Assembly: GCF_025643335.1 (NCBI RefSeq) | Contig: NZ_CP092489.1 | Location: 890,001 to 954,000, forward strand | Source of the DNA: Endozoicomonas sp. Mp262 | GTDB taxonomy: Bacteria > Pseudomonadota > Gammaproteobacteria > Pseudomonadales > Endozoicomonadaceae | Reading direction: 5' to 3' | DNA: 64,000 bases | In this document: piece by piece, positions 18,191 to 26,943 of the stretch | Layout of the letters: each line of letters opens with the position of its first letter | How positions within the stretch are numbered: position 1 is the first letter of the stretch | Notes under the pieces: generated by a model | Databases searched by the model: none | Seen by the model: only the letters and a program-made list of their open reading frames with translations | What the model was told of the DNA's origin: nothing | Program-made: the position numbers and the translations under genes

Positions 18191-18889
18191 TCAGGCAGCG
18201 AGAGCCTGTTGATGGTGATACCAGTCTACACAGGCCTGTGCCAGTAATGCTGTTGCATCAATACAACGCCTGGGATTTTTTTTCAGAATAATCTCAAGGC
18301 CAACGGGTATTTCAGTACAACCAAGAATAACGGCATCGGCACCTTTGTTAATCAACGCATTAAACACCTCATTCATACCCAAATGCCCCGACTCCAACTG
18401 CCCTGCCTTAATATTGTAAATCGCGGTCATTAACTGTTGCTGATGAGAGGAATCTGGTTCAATACATGTTTTTCCAGTACAGGCCAGGCGCTGGCGGTAC
18501 ATCCCCGCAGCAACAGTAGCACTTGTCGCCATCAACCCCACCTGACGGAACCCTTGCTGCTCAACATAGTGCTCAACACAATCAATAATGCTGATCATGG
18601 GTACACGGGAAATGTCGGACAACCGGTCAAACCAGTAATGGGCGGTATTACATGGCATAACAACACATTGGGCACCACTGGCTTCAAGATTTCTGAGTCC
18701 CTTGTATAAAGCAGGAAAAGGGTCTTCTGCCCCTTTCAGGATACAGGCGCTACGGTCAGGAATTTGAGGTACGTTATGCACCAGCATGGGGATATGTTCC
18801 TGATCGCTGGACACTGTCGTGCATGCTATCAGCTTTTGCATAAAGTCCACTGTTGCCAGCGGTCCCATCCCCCCTAGAATACCTAACAT
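18191..18889 (-). CDS. Aspartate/glutamate racemase family amino-acid racemase
   Basis: 232 aa. The cofactor-independent racemase fold is indicated by MLGILGGMGPLATVDFMQKL at the N-terminus and by two catalytic-cysteine motifs, VVMPCNTAHYW and VILGCTEIPVGL. This is the YgeA/RacD type, interconverting L- and D-aspartate or several other amino acids in the cytoplasm. The exact substrate cannot be read from sequence. It lies upstream of, and on the same strand as, the HypT-like regulator, probably forming a two-gene unit. Confidence 0.88.
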   Translation of the reverse strand: MLGILGGMGPLATVDFMQKLIACTTVSSDQEHIPMLVHNVPQIPDRSACILKGAEDPFPALYKGLRNLEASGAQCVVMPCNTAHYWFDRLSDISRVPMISIIDCVEHYVEQQGFRQVGLMATSATVAAGMYRQRLACTGKTCIEPDSSHQQQLMTAIYNIKAGQLESGHLGMNEVFNALINKGADAVILGCTEIPVGLEIILKKNPRRCIDATALLAQACVDWYHHQQALAA

Positions 18890-19026
18890 GACTCCCGACT
18901 CCTGATGATAGTACTCAATGTGCCATCATCATTCTCTTCAGCGCCTTTTTTGTGAAATGCTAAAAATGATAGGGCTATGCAGAAAGAGCACAGATTTTGG
19001 GGAATAGGGAATAGTATGATTTCCTA

Positions 19027-19188
19027 GGGGCCTGTCGGGCTTAAGCGTCCGTAGCGAGGATCGTAGAAAATTGAGGATAAAAATTCACTTTTGTGAGGTG
19101 AATAGTGGTTCTATTTACCGAACAAAAGCGAATTTTTAGACCAATTTGCTTCGACCGCAGTAGGGCAAACTTAAGTCCGACAGGCTCC
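19027..19188. repeat. Miniature inverted-repeat element, family A copy 1 (162 bp)
   Basis: The ends GGGGCCTGTCGGGCTTAAG and CTTAAGTCCGACAGGCTCC are inverted repeats, flanked by TA on both sides (CTAG if one more base each side is counted). The interior is an imperfect hairpin and shares GAATAGTGGTTCTATTT with copy 2. No coding potential. It is more diverged than copies 2 and 3. Its right end falls exactly on the stop codon of the 20138-19188 gene. Confidence 0.8.
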
Positions 19189-20138
19189 TAGGGAGTGACG
19201 CTCTCATCATATTCGACCATTAACCTTAATTCCTCGGTTCTCTCTTGAGTTAACAGCGCCTGCCATTGCTGCAACGACACTTTATGATTCAGCTCTGCCA
19301 GCATGACCGCTGTTTTATCCCGATAGTCGAGCCAGCGTTTTTGGACTTCGCGCACATCAGCCAGCTCTACCCGCATATTAAAGCCAGTAATAGGCATCAT
19401 TATCAGCCTTCCCCTGACTTGCTGATAGACTTCATTCAATAGCTGGTTGGCTTTTTTCAGGTCAGGAAAACTCTTGGGAAAAACCCCTTTCAATACACTG
19501 GCTATTCGCCCAAAATAACGATCCTTTTGTTCACTGGCTGACTCCAGCCGCCAGGCAATATAACCTGTGCCACCATGAAACTCTTCTTTTAAGGCTTTGG
19601 TTTGAAAGAAGTCTGCCGCCTGATAATAGGCTTCCATCACAAGTGCTTGCTGGCTTGTATTCAGAGAACCAGTTATTCGAACCAACTCTTTTTCCCGCTC
19701 CTTGTCTTGTTCTCCCGCCCAGCGCTTTGCACAAAAACCGGTACCGACACCACTGGTACTATATCGACAAAGATCAAAGGTAAAGTCTGCTCCCGATTTC
19801 CAGTGCTGATAGGCATCATTTACCGCATCTTCTATCTCAGCCGGCGCAGCGAACTCCTCAAGACATATCAATTGAAGAACCCGCTTATTTTTATCTTTGC
19901 CATAGGCCCGGTTGAGAGAAACCCGCTCGGCAACCTGGAAAAACTGATAGATACCTCTCTCTTTCTCCGCTGAAAGATAGGCTTGGCGATCTTCTTTTTT
20001 TAGCAGGTTAACGGTGATTTTTCCGGTTTCCTTACAGTAGGCGTCAATGGCATCAGCTTCGGCAAACACAAAAGCCGGGCTACTCCATAGAACGGTGTGA
20101 AAAGCCATATTTTTTAGCAAAGAAGCAATAGACACCAT
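19188..20138 (-). CDS. Exported protein, possibly LprI/DUF1311-like at its C-terminus
   Basis: About 316 aa from the ATG at 20138. A second in-frame start 33 bp upstream is less likely because the signal peptide (MVSIASLLKNMAF, then LWSSPAFVFAEA) begins here. The mature protein has cysteine-containing blocks (DLCRYSTSGVGTGFCAKRW) and a C-terminal VQKRWLDYRDKTAVMLAEL reminiscent of the repeated W-x-x-[YF]-R-D of lysozyme-inhibitor LprI/DUF1311 proteins. That match is weak. The TAG stop shares its bases with the flank of the miniature element. It lies downstream of no obvious partner. Confidence 0.55.
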   Translation of the reverse strand: MVSIASLLKNMAFHTVLWSSPAFVFAEADAIDAYCKETGKITVNLLKKEDRQAYLSAEKERGIYQFFQVAERVSLNRAYGKDKNKRVLQLICLEEFAAPAEIEDAVNDAYQHWKSGADFTFDLCRYSTSGVGTGFCAKRWAGEQDKEREKELVRITGSLNTSQQALVMEAYYQAADFFQTKALKEEFHGGTGYIAWRLESASEQKDRYFGRIASVLKGVFPKSFPDLKKANQLLNEVYQQVRGRLIMMPITGFNMRVELADVREVQKRWLDYRDKTAVMLAELNHKVSLQQWQALLTQERTEELRLMVEYDESVTP

Positions 20139-20210
20139 AATTATCTCAGCAGTTCTTATCAGCTGAAACAATCATAAGACAATTATTTTAATTCGGTGGA
20201 ATATTACAAA

Positions 20211-20234
20211 AAGCCGTGCAGGAAAACACGGCTT
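20211..20234 (-). terminator. Intrinsic terminator after udp
   Basis: Arms AAGCCGTG and CACGGCTT with an 8-nt loop. On the minus strand they are followed by TTTG. They lie 17 bp past the udp stop, on the far side of a miniature-element remnant. Confidence 0.75.
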
Positions 20235-20237
20235 CTA

Positions 20238-20252
20238 GGGGCTGTTGACGTT
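20238..20252. repeat. Solo end of the 261-bp folded element
   Basis: GGGGCTGTTGACGTT is identical to the first 15 bases of the element at 22555-22815 and is likewise preceded by CTA. It overlaps the udp stop codon by two bases. No second end is nearby, so it is a remnant or a coincidental target-like sequence. Confidence 0.5.
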
Positions 20253-21021
20253 ACCCCTGGTTTAGCAGGCTGCGGGCAGCTTCTATCACAATACCAATGG
20301 CATTGGGCTCAACACTGGCCAGACGCTCAGGGTCAGGCGTTTCATCCAGAGTTCGATTAACAATAACACCGGCTACACAAGCAGCACGAAGGCCCTGGCT
20401 TGCGCACATGGTCAGCAGGGTCGCAGATTCCATTTCATAATTCAGCACTCCCATGGACTGCCACTCATCCATAGAACCACGGAAACGTTTGGAAACCCGG
20501 CCAGAAAAGGTGTCATAGCGCTCTTGACCTGGATAGAATGTATCAGAAGAAGCAGTGACTCCGGTAAACCACTTGATCCCTTTACCCTCAGCCGCTTTGA
20601 CCATCGCCTGAGTACACTCAAAGTTTGCAACAGCAGGAAACTCCATTGGCGCAAAATGAGCACTGGCTCCATCAAGACGCACAGAGCCTGTAGTAACAAT
20701 CACATCGCCAACACTAATGTTAGGCTGAATCGCTCCCGTGGTTCCTACACGAAGAAATGTGCGCACCCCCAGCTGTGCCAACTCCTCAACCGCTACAGAA
20801 GTAGAAGGACCACCAATCCCGGTAGAACATATAACCACAGGCTTGCCATCCAGCTTGCCACGCCAGGAAGTAAACTCTCGCAGGCTGGCCAGCTCAACCG
20901 GCTCCTCCAGCAACTCGGCAATACGGCGAACACGCTCAGGGTCACCGGGAACGATGGCCAGTTCTGCACCTTGCAGGTCGTTACGACAGATCCCAAGGTG
21001 AAATACTTTACTATCAGGCAT
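20251..21021 (-). CDS. udp: Uridine phosphorylase
   Basis: 256 aa, the usual length. It phosphorolyses uridine to uracil and ribose-1-phosphate in the cytoplasm for pyrimidine salvage. Family landmarks are [24 protein letters not shown] at the N-terminus (phosphate site GDPER), [25 protein letters not shown], and the ribose/base region [18 protein letters not shown] (here [11 protein letters not shown]). I chose the ATG at 21021 because AGGAG lies just upstream. The frame could be extended 23 residues to 21090 without family support. It is followed by a terminator and stands alone. Confidence 0.93.
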   Translation of the reverse strand: MPDSKVFHLGICRNDLQGAELAIVPGDPERVRRIAELLEEPVELASLREFTSWRGKLDGKPVVICSTGIGGPSTSVAVEELAQLGVRTFLRVGTTGAIQPNISVGDVIVTTGSVRLDGASAHFAPMEFPAVANFECTQAMVKAAEGKGIKWFTGVTASSDTFYPGQERYDTFSGRVSKRFRGSMDEWQSMGVLNYEMESATLLTMCASQGLRAACVAGVIVNRTLDETPDPERLASVEPNAIGIVIEAARSLLNQG

Positions 21022-21230
21022 CAGGAACTCCTGAAATTCCAGTGAAAAAACAGACCGGCTAGGGTATGGGGATTGTAGTCTTACTGGCAAGCCCTCTCCG
21101 CCATAAATTCTTGTTTTCAGGAAGAATCACTGTAATTCATGGCAGAGAGCCTGACAATATAACTACTGCTGATTTTAAAGCATGGTACTTTTACTAAAAA
21201 ATGCGTCAGCAGCAGTTTTTAACAAGGCTA

Positions 21231-21393
21231 GCAGCCTGTCGGACTTAGCCGATCGTAGCGAGAAAAAGACCGGTTTGAGCCATTTTTTTTGCTGATTCGA
21301 GGCGAATAGTGGTTCTATTTAACGAGAATCAGCATAAAAAATGGCCAAATCCGGCTTTTTCGCAGTAGGTCAGAGCTAATTCCGACAGGCTGC
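21231..21393. repeat. Miniature inverted-repeat element, family A copy 2 (163 bp)
   Basis: Ends GCAGCCTGTCGGACTTAGC and GCTAATTCCGACAGGCTGC, flanked by TA/TA (CTAG/CTAG). Inner pairs (GCGAGAAAAAGACCGG with CCGGCTTTTTCGC, and GCTGATTC with GAATCAGC) make one long hairpin. It has no reading frame. Its last base completes the TAG stop of glsA. Confidence 0.9.
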
Positions 21394-22313
21394 TAGAAAA
21401 CCGAATGCCCCGTTTTCTGGACAAAGAACTCCAACGCCCTCATGCCTGCGATAGAATTACCCTTGGCTCCAAGTTCAGGCCCCCAGACACAAATCGACAT
21501 TTCACCCGGCATGATGGCAACAATGCCGCCACCCACACCGCTCTTACAGGGCAGACCCACCCGAAAAGCAAACTCTCCCGCTTCATCGTATGTGCCACAA
21601 GTCATCATCAATGAGTTAATACGACGGGCCTGCAACCTGGACACCACTTCCTCTTCACGGAAAGGGTGGGCACCATCCTGAGCCAAAAACCGAAAGGCTC
21701 TGGCCAAGTCAATACAGCTCATGGACAGGGAGCATTGGTAAAAATAGAAATCCAGTATTCTGGAAATATCATTTTTAATATTGCCGAAACTCTTTAGATA
21801 ATGGCATAAGGCGGCATTACGATTACCATGATCAAATTCCGAACGATAGACTCGCTCATCATAATGAACATCGATATTGTTGGATAACCCCCTGACAAAA
21901 TCCAAAAAGTCCTGATTAGGTGAACCCAGGTGTTCCAGCAAGATATCACTGGTCACCAGTGCACCGGAATTAATAAACGGGTTACGGGGAAGCCCATTCT
22001 CATAATCCAATTGTGATAAGGAGTTAAATGGTGTACCCGATGGCTCAACTCCAACCCGTTCAAACAGCGCTTCACCAGAATAATGAATCGCCATGCTTAG
22101 GCAAAATACCTTGGAGATACTCTGTATGGAAAACCGCTTCTCCGCATCTCCTATTACAAAATCACGGCCGTCTACAGTACTGATCGCCATCCCAAATTTG
22201 CTCCTGTCCACTTCAGACAGTGCTGGAATATAGTCTGCCGGCTTTCCTTGACCCTGAACATCAGCGACAACCCCTGATACAAGAGCAAGAATTTCTTCGA
22301 TATTTCTTTCCAT
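21393..22313 (-). CDS. glsA: Glutaminase
   Basis: 306 aa from the ATG at 22313, the usual length for serine-dependent bacterial glutaminases. An upstream in-frame extension to 22370 has no family support. The beta-lactamase-like active site SIQSISKVFCLS (Ser-x-x-Lys) is clear, as are NPFINSGALV, RAFRFLAQDGAHP, and the end block GLPCKSGVGGGIVAIMPG. It hydrolyses glutamine to glutamate and ammonia and may help acid resistance or nitrogen supply. The TAG stop uses the end base of miniature element copy 2. Confidence 0.94.
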   Translation of the reverse strand: MERNIEEILALVSGVVADVQGQGKPADYIPALSEVDRSKFGMAISTVDGRDFVIGDAEKRFSIQSISKVFCLSMAIHYSGEALFERVGVEPSGTPFNSLSQLDYENGLPRNPFINSGALVTSDILLEHLGSPNQDFLDFVRGLSNNIDVHYDERVYRSEFDHGNRNAALCHYLKSFGNIKNDISRILDFYFYQCSLSMSCIDLARAFRFLAQDGAHPFREEEVVSRLQARRINSLMMTCGTYDEAGEFAFRVGLPCKSGVGGGIVAIMPGEMSICVWGPELGAKGNSIAGMRALEFFVQKTGHSVF

Positions 22314-22479
22314 TACATATACCAGAATAAGTGGGCCGCAAGAGTAAGACCTACGGCAGCAAAAGATCAATATAGAATTAACAGGTTTGGCTAAAATGAA
22401 TGGTTGCTAGCCTCACCCAAGTCAGATGTCGTAAAGTTGTTCTGATTGCAATGCCAAAACCCCTATAAAAGAGACATTC

Positions 22480-22946
22480 ATGCGCTACTTCCTTGCCATT
22501 ATATTGCCCCCTCTGGCAGTTTTTCTTTGCGGTAAGCCATTCCAGGCTGTACTAGGGGCTGTTGACGTTTGCTCGTGAGCTCAGTGGCTCGTAAAGCGGT
22601 TTTCCGCAAGGCGGACTGGTGCAGGCATAGTTATTCTACGTCAAGCCAGTCCAACGCAGTCGGAAAGCCGCTTTACGAGCCACCCGAAGGGCCAAAACCA
22701 GCGGTTCCGTGCCGTCGTTGCAGTAGCTTGAAAGACATGAGTCTTCCTGCGCTACTGCGTCTAGCCACGAAACCGCTGGTTTTGGCTGAGCACACGAGCA
22801 AACGTCAACAGCCCCTAAATATTCTTCTCACTATTCTTGGCTGGATTCCGGGTATAGTGCATGCATTATTTGTTGTACATAACCACCTGGCTGAAAAGCG
22901 AAATCAGGCGGTTATTGATGCCATAGAAAAAAAGGGTAACGAGTAA
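22480..22946 (+). pseudogene. Pmp3/YqaE-family small membrane protein, interrupted by a 261-bp element
   Basis: The first 25 codons (MRYFLAIILPPLAVFLCGKP, then FQAVL) run into a stop inside the element. The remaining 42 codons (NILLTILGWIPGIVHALFVV, then HNHLAEKRN) resume after it in another frame. Removing the element and one TA rebuilds a 67-aa Pmp3/YqaE protein, a two-helix stress-related inner-membrane protein. A long chimeric frame (22569-22946) reads through the element into the C-terminal half, but its N-terminal part is repeat-derived. The DUF2959 lipoprotein gene starts 2 bp after the stop, so the two were probably an operon. Confidence 0.9.
22555..22815. repeat. 261-bp miniature element with three-way-junction fold, inserted in the Pmp3 gene
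   Basis: Perfect 23-bp terminal inverted repeats (left 22555-22577, starting GGGGCTGTTGACGTTTGC; right 22793-22815). Inside are two further hairpins with 16-bp perfect arms: GTGGCTCGTAAAGCGG (22584-22599) with 22668-22683, and GCCAAAACCAGCGGTT (22691-22706) with 22771-22786. It is flanked by TA on both sides. No transposase gene is present. Confidence 0.92.
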
Positions 22947-22948
22947 TT

Positions 22949-23599
22949 ATGAAACTTCTGCAAAACCATCGCTTTCTTGTTCTTGGTGTTCTTGTCTTTA
23001 TGGCCGGATGCCAGAGTACCTATTACAGTGCAATGGAAAAGGTTGGTATCCACAAACGGGACATTATGGTGGATCGCATCGAGGATACTCAAAACGCCCA
23101 GGAAAATGCCCAGGAGCAGTTTAAATCGGCCCTGGAAAAATTTCGTAGCGTTGTTCACTTCGATGGTGGTGATTTGGAAGATGTCTACAATCAGCTCAAT
23201 GACGAGTATGAAAATAGCGTTACTGCTGCCGAAAAAGTAAGAGGTCGAATAGATGGGGTCAAAAGTGTATCGGATGCTCTTTTTAATGAATGGGAAGAGG
23301 AGCTTGGCCAATATTCAAACAGTAAGCTGCGCAGATCCAGCGAGCAACAGCTGAAGACAACCCGGCAGAATTATAAGCAGATGCTGGCCAGTCTGGAGAA
23401 ATCTGAACAACAAATGCAGCCTATTCTGGATGCATTTCACGATCAGGTGCTCTACCTGAAGCACAACCTGAATGCCCGTGCCATCGCTGCCCTGAAAGGT
23501 GAGTTTGGCAATATCAAAGCGGATATTGAACGGCTGGTAAGGGATATGCAGGCCTCAATAGACCAGTCTAAAAAGTTTATTGCGACACTTAAGAATTGA
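22949..23599 (+). CDS. DUF2959-family lipoprotein
   Basis: 216 aa. The signal peptide ends in the lipobox VFMAGC (Cys21), followed by QSTYYSAMEKVGIHKRDIMVDRIEDTQNAQENAQEQF, typical of DUF2959. The rest is almost entirely charged helix and likely coiled coil (KVRGRIDGVKSVSDALFNEWEEEL and a long C-terminal segment). The function of this family is unknown, and membrane anchorage in the periplasm is expected. It follows the Pmp3 gene by 2 bp, and the family resemblance and spacing suggest co-transcription before the 261-bp insertion. Confidence 0.85.
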   Translation: MKLLQNHRFLVLGVLVFMAGCQSTYYSAMEKVGIHKRDIMVDRIEDTQNAQENAQEQFKSALEKFRSVVHFDGGDLEDVYNQLNDEYENSVTAAEKVRGRIDGVKSVSDALFNEWEEELGQYSNSKLRRSSEQQLKTTRQNYKQMLASLEKSEQQMQPILDAFHDQVLYLKHNLNARAIAALKGEFGNIKADIERLVRDMQASIDQSKKFIATLKN

Positions 23600-24213
23600 G
23601 AGATGACTATCAACTGTTCACAAATTTCATGAGGCAAAGAAGCCAGCTCCATACTATGCTGTAGGTTACGTAGCATTTGAGGTTCCCTGTTTTTTGTATA
23701 CCCTGATACTTTCTGGCTTTATGGAGATTAGTATCTAAAAGGCAAGAGGACTCCATCCATTTTTATGGCTGTGGCTTTTGGTTTTCAATTATTCTCGTTT
23801 TGTAACTGCTCATATTTTGCTAGCAAGATTTACTCAAACTTATCTACAGCTAGTAAAACCGTTGAGTCCCCTAAAATCAAGCTGTTGCCAGTAAATTATG
23901 AGCAGTTACCTCATTTTTAGACGGGGACTACCACAAGTTATAGCATGTCAGGAAAATGTCTTTATGCTAACCCGGATATTTCATAAACGTACTCCCAACC
24001 TTGCTTGCCCTTTGCTGCTCTCGGTAACTTTTCCTGCATTACTCTATCTCCTGCATCCATGCAATCGTAAGATAGTTTTGCTCAGTCGACCCTACTCCCC
24101 GGTACGGTACGCCATTCCTCCACAAAATTTCATAGAGCCACAAAGCCCGGCGAAATGCTCGGGGCAATTTATGAAAAAAACTCAGCTACCAGCTAAAAGC
24201 AGACAGTTAAACA
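23600..24213. other. 614-bp gene-free stretch with repeat remnants
   Basis: It contains a 108-bp segment (23802-23909) bounded by perfect 13-bp inverted repeats GTAACTGCTCATA / TATGAGCAGTTAC, and a CTAACCCGGATATTT at 23967-23981 that equals one arm of the palindrome at 47521-47553. A 110-codon frame starting at 23898 overlaps the repeat end and has no protein-like features. The stretch looks like accumulated mobile-element debris before the A+T-rich genes. Confidence 0.5.
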
Positions 24214-26778
24214 ATGAGAACCTTTTTTAACATTTTTTCTTCAAAAGAAAATAAAAACATTATGTTCTTCATAGCAGGTATGATTATAACTAATGGAGCC
24301 ACTGCTACCTTAATTTTTTCAAAAGAGGATGATGAATTATTAAATTCTTTATGCAGGAAAAACTTTGAAAGCGTGATAAGTGAAGTATCTGATGACCAGT
24401 GGAAGTTATGCACAGGATCTTCTACGTTCTCTTACCTGGAAGACATGAAGTTATTTTTATTAACAGATACATCTTTTTCTGAGAATCAAATATTAAATAA
24501 TGCAGCAAAAAATCTAGTAGCAATTACAGGCAGCAACCCTTTTTTACCTGATATGGCTTTTAATATACAGAATTTTCTTAACGCGATGCTAAGTGAAAAA
24601 AAACTTTCTTATGTAATGCATTTATTGGCAACACGTTATCAGTTCACAGGGTTTGTCAAATTTATTCTTGATCTTTTTAAAAATAAAAGACAAGTAAAAA
24701 CTAAAAAAGTGACATTTGAAACACATAAAACTCCAGAAAAACAACCAATGTATACGGCAAGCATGCCATGGCCAAAGTCAGATATTCATGATGATAAAAC
24801 TGCAAATAATGGTGATGGCATGAACTCTTATTTAAATGAATATCTGGAAAATGAAAAACAAAAAGAAAATACTGTCCGTACAGACTGCAAGGGTATGTCA
24901 TCACCTATTGTTCCTTCTGAAAATCTCCATCCAATGCTTTTATCAGAAAACAAAAAACAATTGATTGGCAAATTAATGGAAATACAAGACAAACTCCAAA
25001 AACATGAAGAAGATATGCCAGAAGTAAGTGAATACAGATTGGATTGTCAGACCCATTTAACAAGCATATTTACTGGGAATCACTTAGATATAAAAGAAAT
25101 TAATTCCTTTATAACAAAAATGGAGGAACTTGATTGTGCAATAAATTGGTCACACCTATCAAAAGAAAAACCGCAATTTAAAAAAAATAATGATTCATCT
25201 GCTGTTGTTTTTCCAACGCCTCAAGCATTAAGAGAAGATAAGCAAGATGATGTGGTTGATTTTTTTTTACAAGAAAAGAATCAATTCGATGAAATTATTG
25301 AGCAAAACAATTGTTTTCATGAACCATGGCTCACCTTACTTAGAGAGTCACAAATATTATGGAATAAAATCACCTCTCAATCAGATGTCCAAAATAATGA
25401 AATAACTGATTTAACTCTTAAATTAAAAGCTGCAAAAAAAGAAATAGAGTCTTCTCAATTATATGATATTTCTGATTTACATTTAGAGGAGTTACTTAAT
25501 GAAAGATCAGAAGATAATTTTTACAGAAATCCTGAACAAAACTTTCACAATCAAAAACCAGAAGAATTTCATGGTGGATTTCCTAGCCTCATGAATCGTG
25601 TGGAGCCTAGAGTTTTTGCATGTTATATGGAAGAAGATATCGCTTTCCGTATAGTTGAAGGAACGAAGGATGATACTTCATTGCTATCAGATATTTTTAA
25701 TAAATGTAAAGTGAATATTTTTCAATTTGCTCATATTTTTAATAGACCTGAAGTCTCGATTAATTTTCAAGAAAACTCAGCCAGATTTATTTATTTAAGA
25801 ACATTGCACTGGAACCTCCCTGCAAAAAAACTTATTTGTTACGCTAATAGCTTGCCAGCTGTTTCTGATACAGATGTTTTAACCAAAATCGATAAAATAG
25901 TTAGCCTTTCAAAAAAACATATAAAGAAAAAATACTCAAAATCTTTAGAAGAGAGATTGAAAACAAAATTAGTTACCAATAAAGAATTAGAGGAAATGGA
26001 ATCTCAACAAGATAAGTGCAGAAGAGTTTTTTGTAGAGTTTGTGCCGAGATTATTCACTCCTTAGAAAACAAAAAACACGACAAAAAAATTAGAGAATCT
26101 GCTGAAAATATTTTGTATTTAATGAATAAAGACACTAGAAAATGCATCAGCGCTGTACTGGAAGAATTTAATTTCTATGCACTACATATATTAAGACTAG
26201 GTGATAGCGACAACAAACCTTCAGTATTTGATGATAGCTTATCTACGCGGCTGACTAGAATCATTAGATCATATCAGATGGAGTGTTATTCTGATATGCA
26301 AAAGATATATACAGCAATGCTTGAAAAAAAACACAACAGAACAGTTAACAACCAAATTCATGATGTTTTAGCTTTACAAGTGTATGCGTATCACCATCTT
26401 GGGGTTTTATTTGATGATGTAGATGATTTTACTACAGCCGATCAATATTCAAGAGATCTTATGGAAGATGAAATAAAAGTACTTCGTGATGGTTTTAATA
26501 AAAAATTTAATGTAGAAATGCTTGAGTCAGAAAATTGCCCTTTATATTCAAAAGTCTCTGATATTTTAGGTTCCGAAGAGGACTTTAGAGACTTAATGAT
26601 ATATTTTTTTGAAGGATGTCAGCCTATTATTGCTCCAGACTTACCGGAAAAAGAAAGTATATTGGCTCGGGTTTTTCCCACTGCAGAACAGACAGGGCAA
26701 TGGAAGATAGAACCAGGGTACTTTATCCATCTATGTCAATCATGTGGTTTACTACGCCATAGAACGAAAAAACAATAA
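24214..26778 (+). CDS. Large A+T-rich protein of unknown family
   Basis: 854 aa from an ATG without a strong ribosome site. I recognise no family. A hydrophobic N-terminal stretch (NIMFFIAGMIITNGATATLIF) may be a signal peptide or anchor. The rest is highly charged, Lys/Glu/Asn-rich, probably helical, with no obvious catalytic motif. A late CQSCGLLRHRTKKQ provides a Cys-x-x-Cys at the C-terminus. Base composition is clearly lower in G+C than the backbone. It is followed 165 bp later by another exported unknown gene on the same strand. Size and setting parallel the 3602-7607 pair, but no sequence similarity was visible. Confidence 0.6.
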   Translation: MRTFFNIFSSKENKNIMFFIAGMIITNGATATLIFSKEDDELLNSLCRKNFESVISEVSDDQWKLCTGSSTFSYLEDMKLFLLTDTSFSENQILNNAAKNLVAITGSNPFLPDMAFNIQNFLNAMLSEKKLSYVMHLLATRYQFTGFVKFILDLFKNKRQVKTKKVTFETHKTPEKQPMYTASMPWPKSDIHDDKTANNGDGMNSYLNEYLENEKQKENTVRTDCKGMSSPIVPSENLHPMLLSENKKQLIGKLMEIQDKLQKHEEDMPEVSEYRLDCQTHLTSIFTGNHLDIKEINSFITKMEELDCAINWSHLSKEKPQFKKNNDSSAVVFPTPQALREDKQDDVVDFFLQEKNQFDEIIEQNNCFHEPWLTLLRESQILWNKITSQSDVQNNEITDLTLKLKAAKKEIESSQLYDISDLHLEELLNERSEDNFYRNPEQNFHNQKPEEFHGGFPSLMNRVEPRVFACYMEEDIAFRIVEGTKDDTSLLSDIFNKCKVNIFQFAHIFNRPEVSINFQENSARFIYLRTLHWNLPAKKLICYANSLPAVSDTDVLTKIDKIVSLSKKHIKKKYSKSLEERLKTKLVTNKELEEMESQQDKCRRVFCRVCAEIIHSLENKKHDKKIRESAENILYLMNKDTRKCISAVLEEFNFYALHILRLGDSDNKPSVFDDSLSTRLTRIIRSYQMECYSDMQKIYTAMLEKKHNRTVNNQIHDVLALQVYAYHHLGVLFDDVDDFTTADQYSRDLMEDEIKVLRDGFNKKFNVEMLESENCPLYSKVSDILGSEEDFRDLMIYFFEGCQPIIAPDLPEKESILARVFPTAEQTGQWKIEPGYFIHLCQSCGLLRHRTKKQ

Positions 26779-26943
26779 CTTGAAGGTGCCTATAATCATT
26801 TACATAACCACTTTACGGACAGTCATAGTTATATTGATACCATATAAAATCACCTATAAACCTTAGCAATAGAAGGCCTTTGAGTTGATAATATTTGAAA
26901 ATCAATCCTTTTCCCCTTTACACTTAATGACGTACATTTTCAA

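Noticed and set aside
19188-19190. Truncation of the exported-protein gene by miniature element copy 1
   Set aside because: Rebuilding the empty site still reads CCC TAG, so the stop existed before the insertion.
20237-22817. Mobile unit bounded by the solo end at 20238 and the element at 22555
   Set aside because: Both start with the same end in the same orientation, and the second element has two complete ends of its own.
22569-22946. A 125-aa protein-coding gene spanning the 261-bp element
   Set aside because: Its first two-thirds are translated inverted-repeat DNA. Only the last 42 codons are genuine Pmp3 sequence.
23898-24230. 110-aa plus-strand reading frame
   Set aside because: It starts inside the right end of an inverted-repeat segment, overlaps the next gene start, and has no ribosome site or recognisable protein features.
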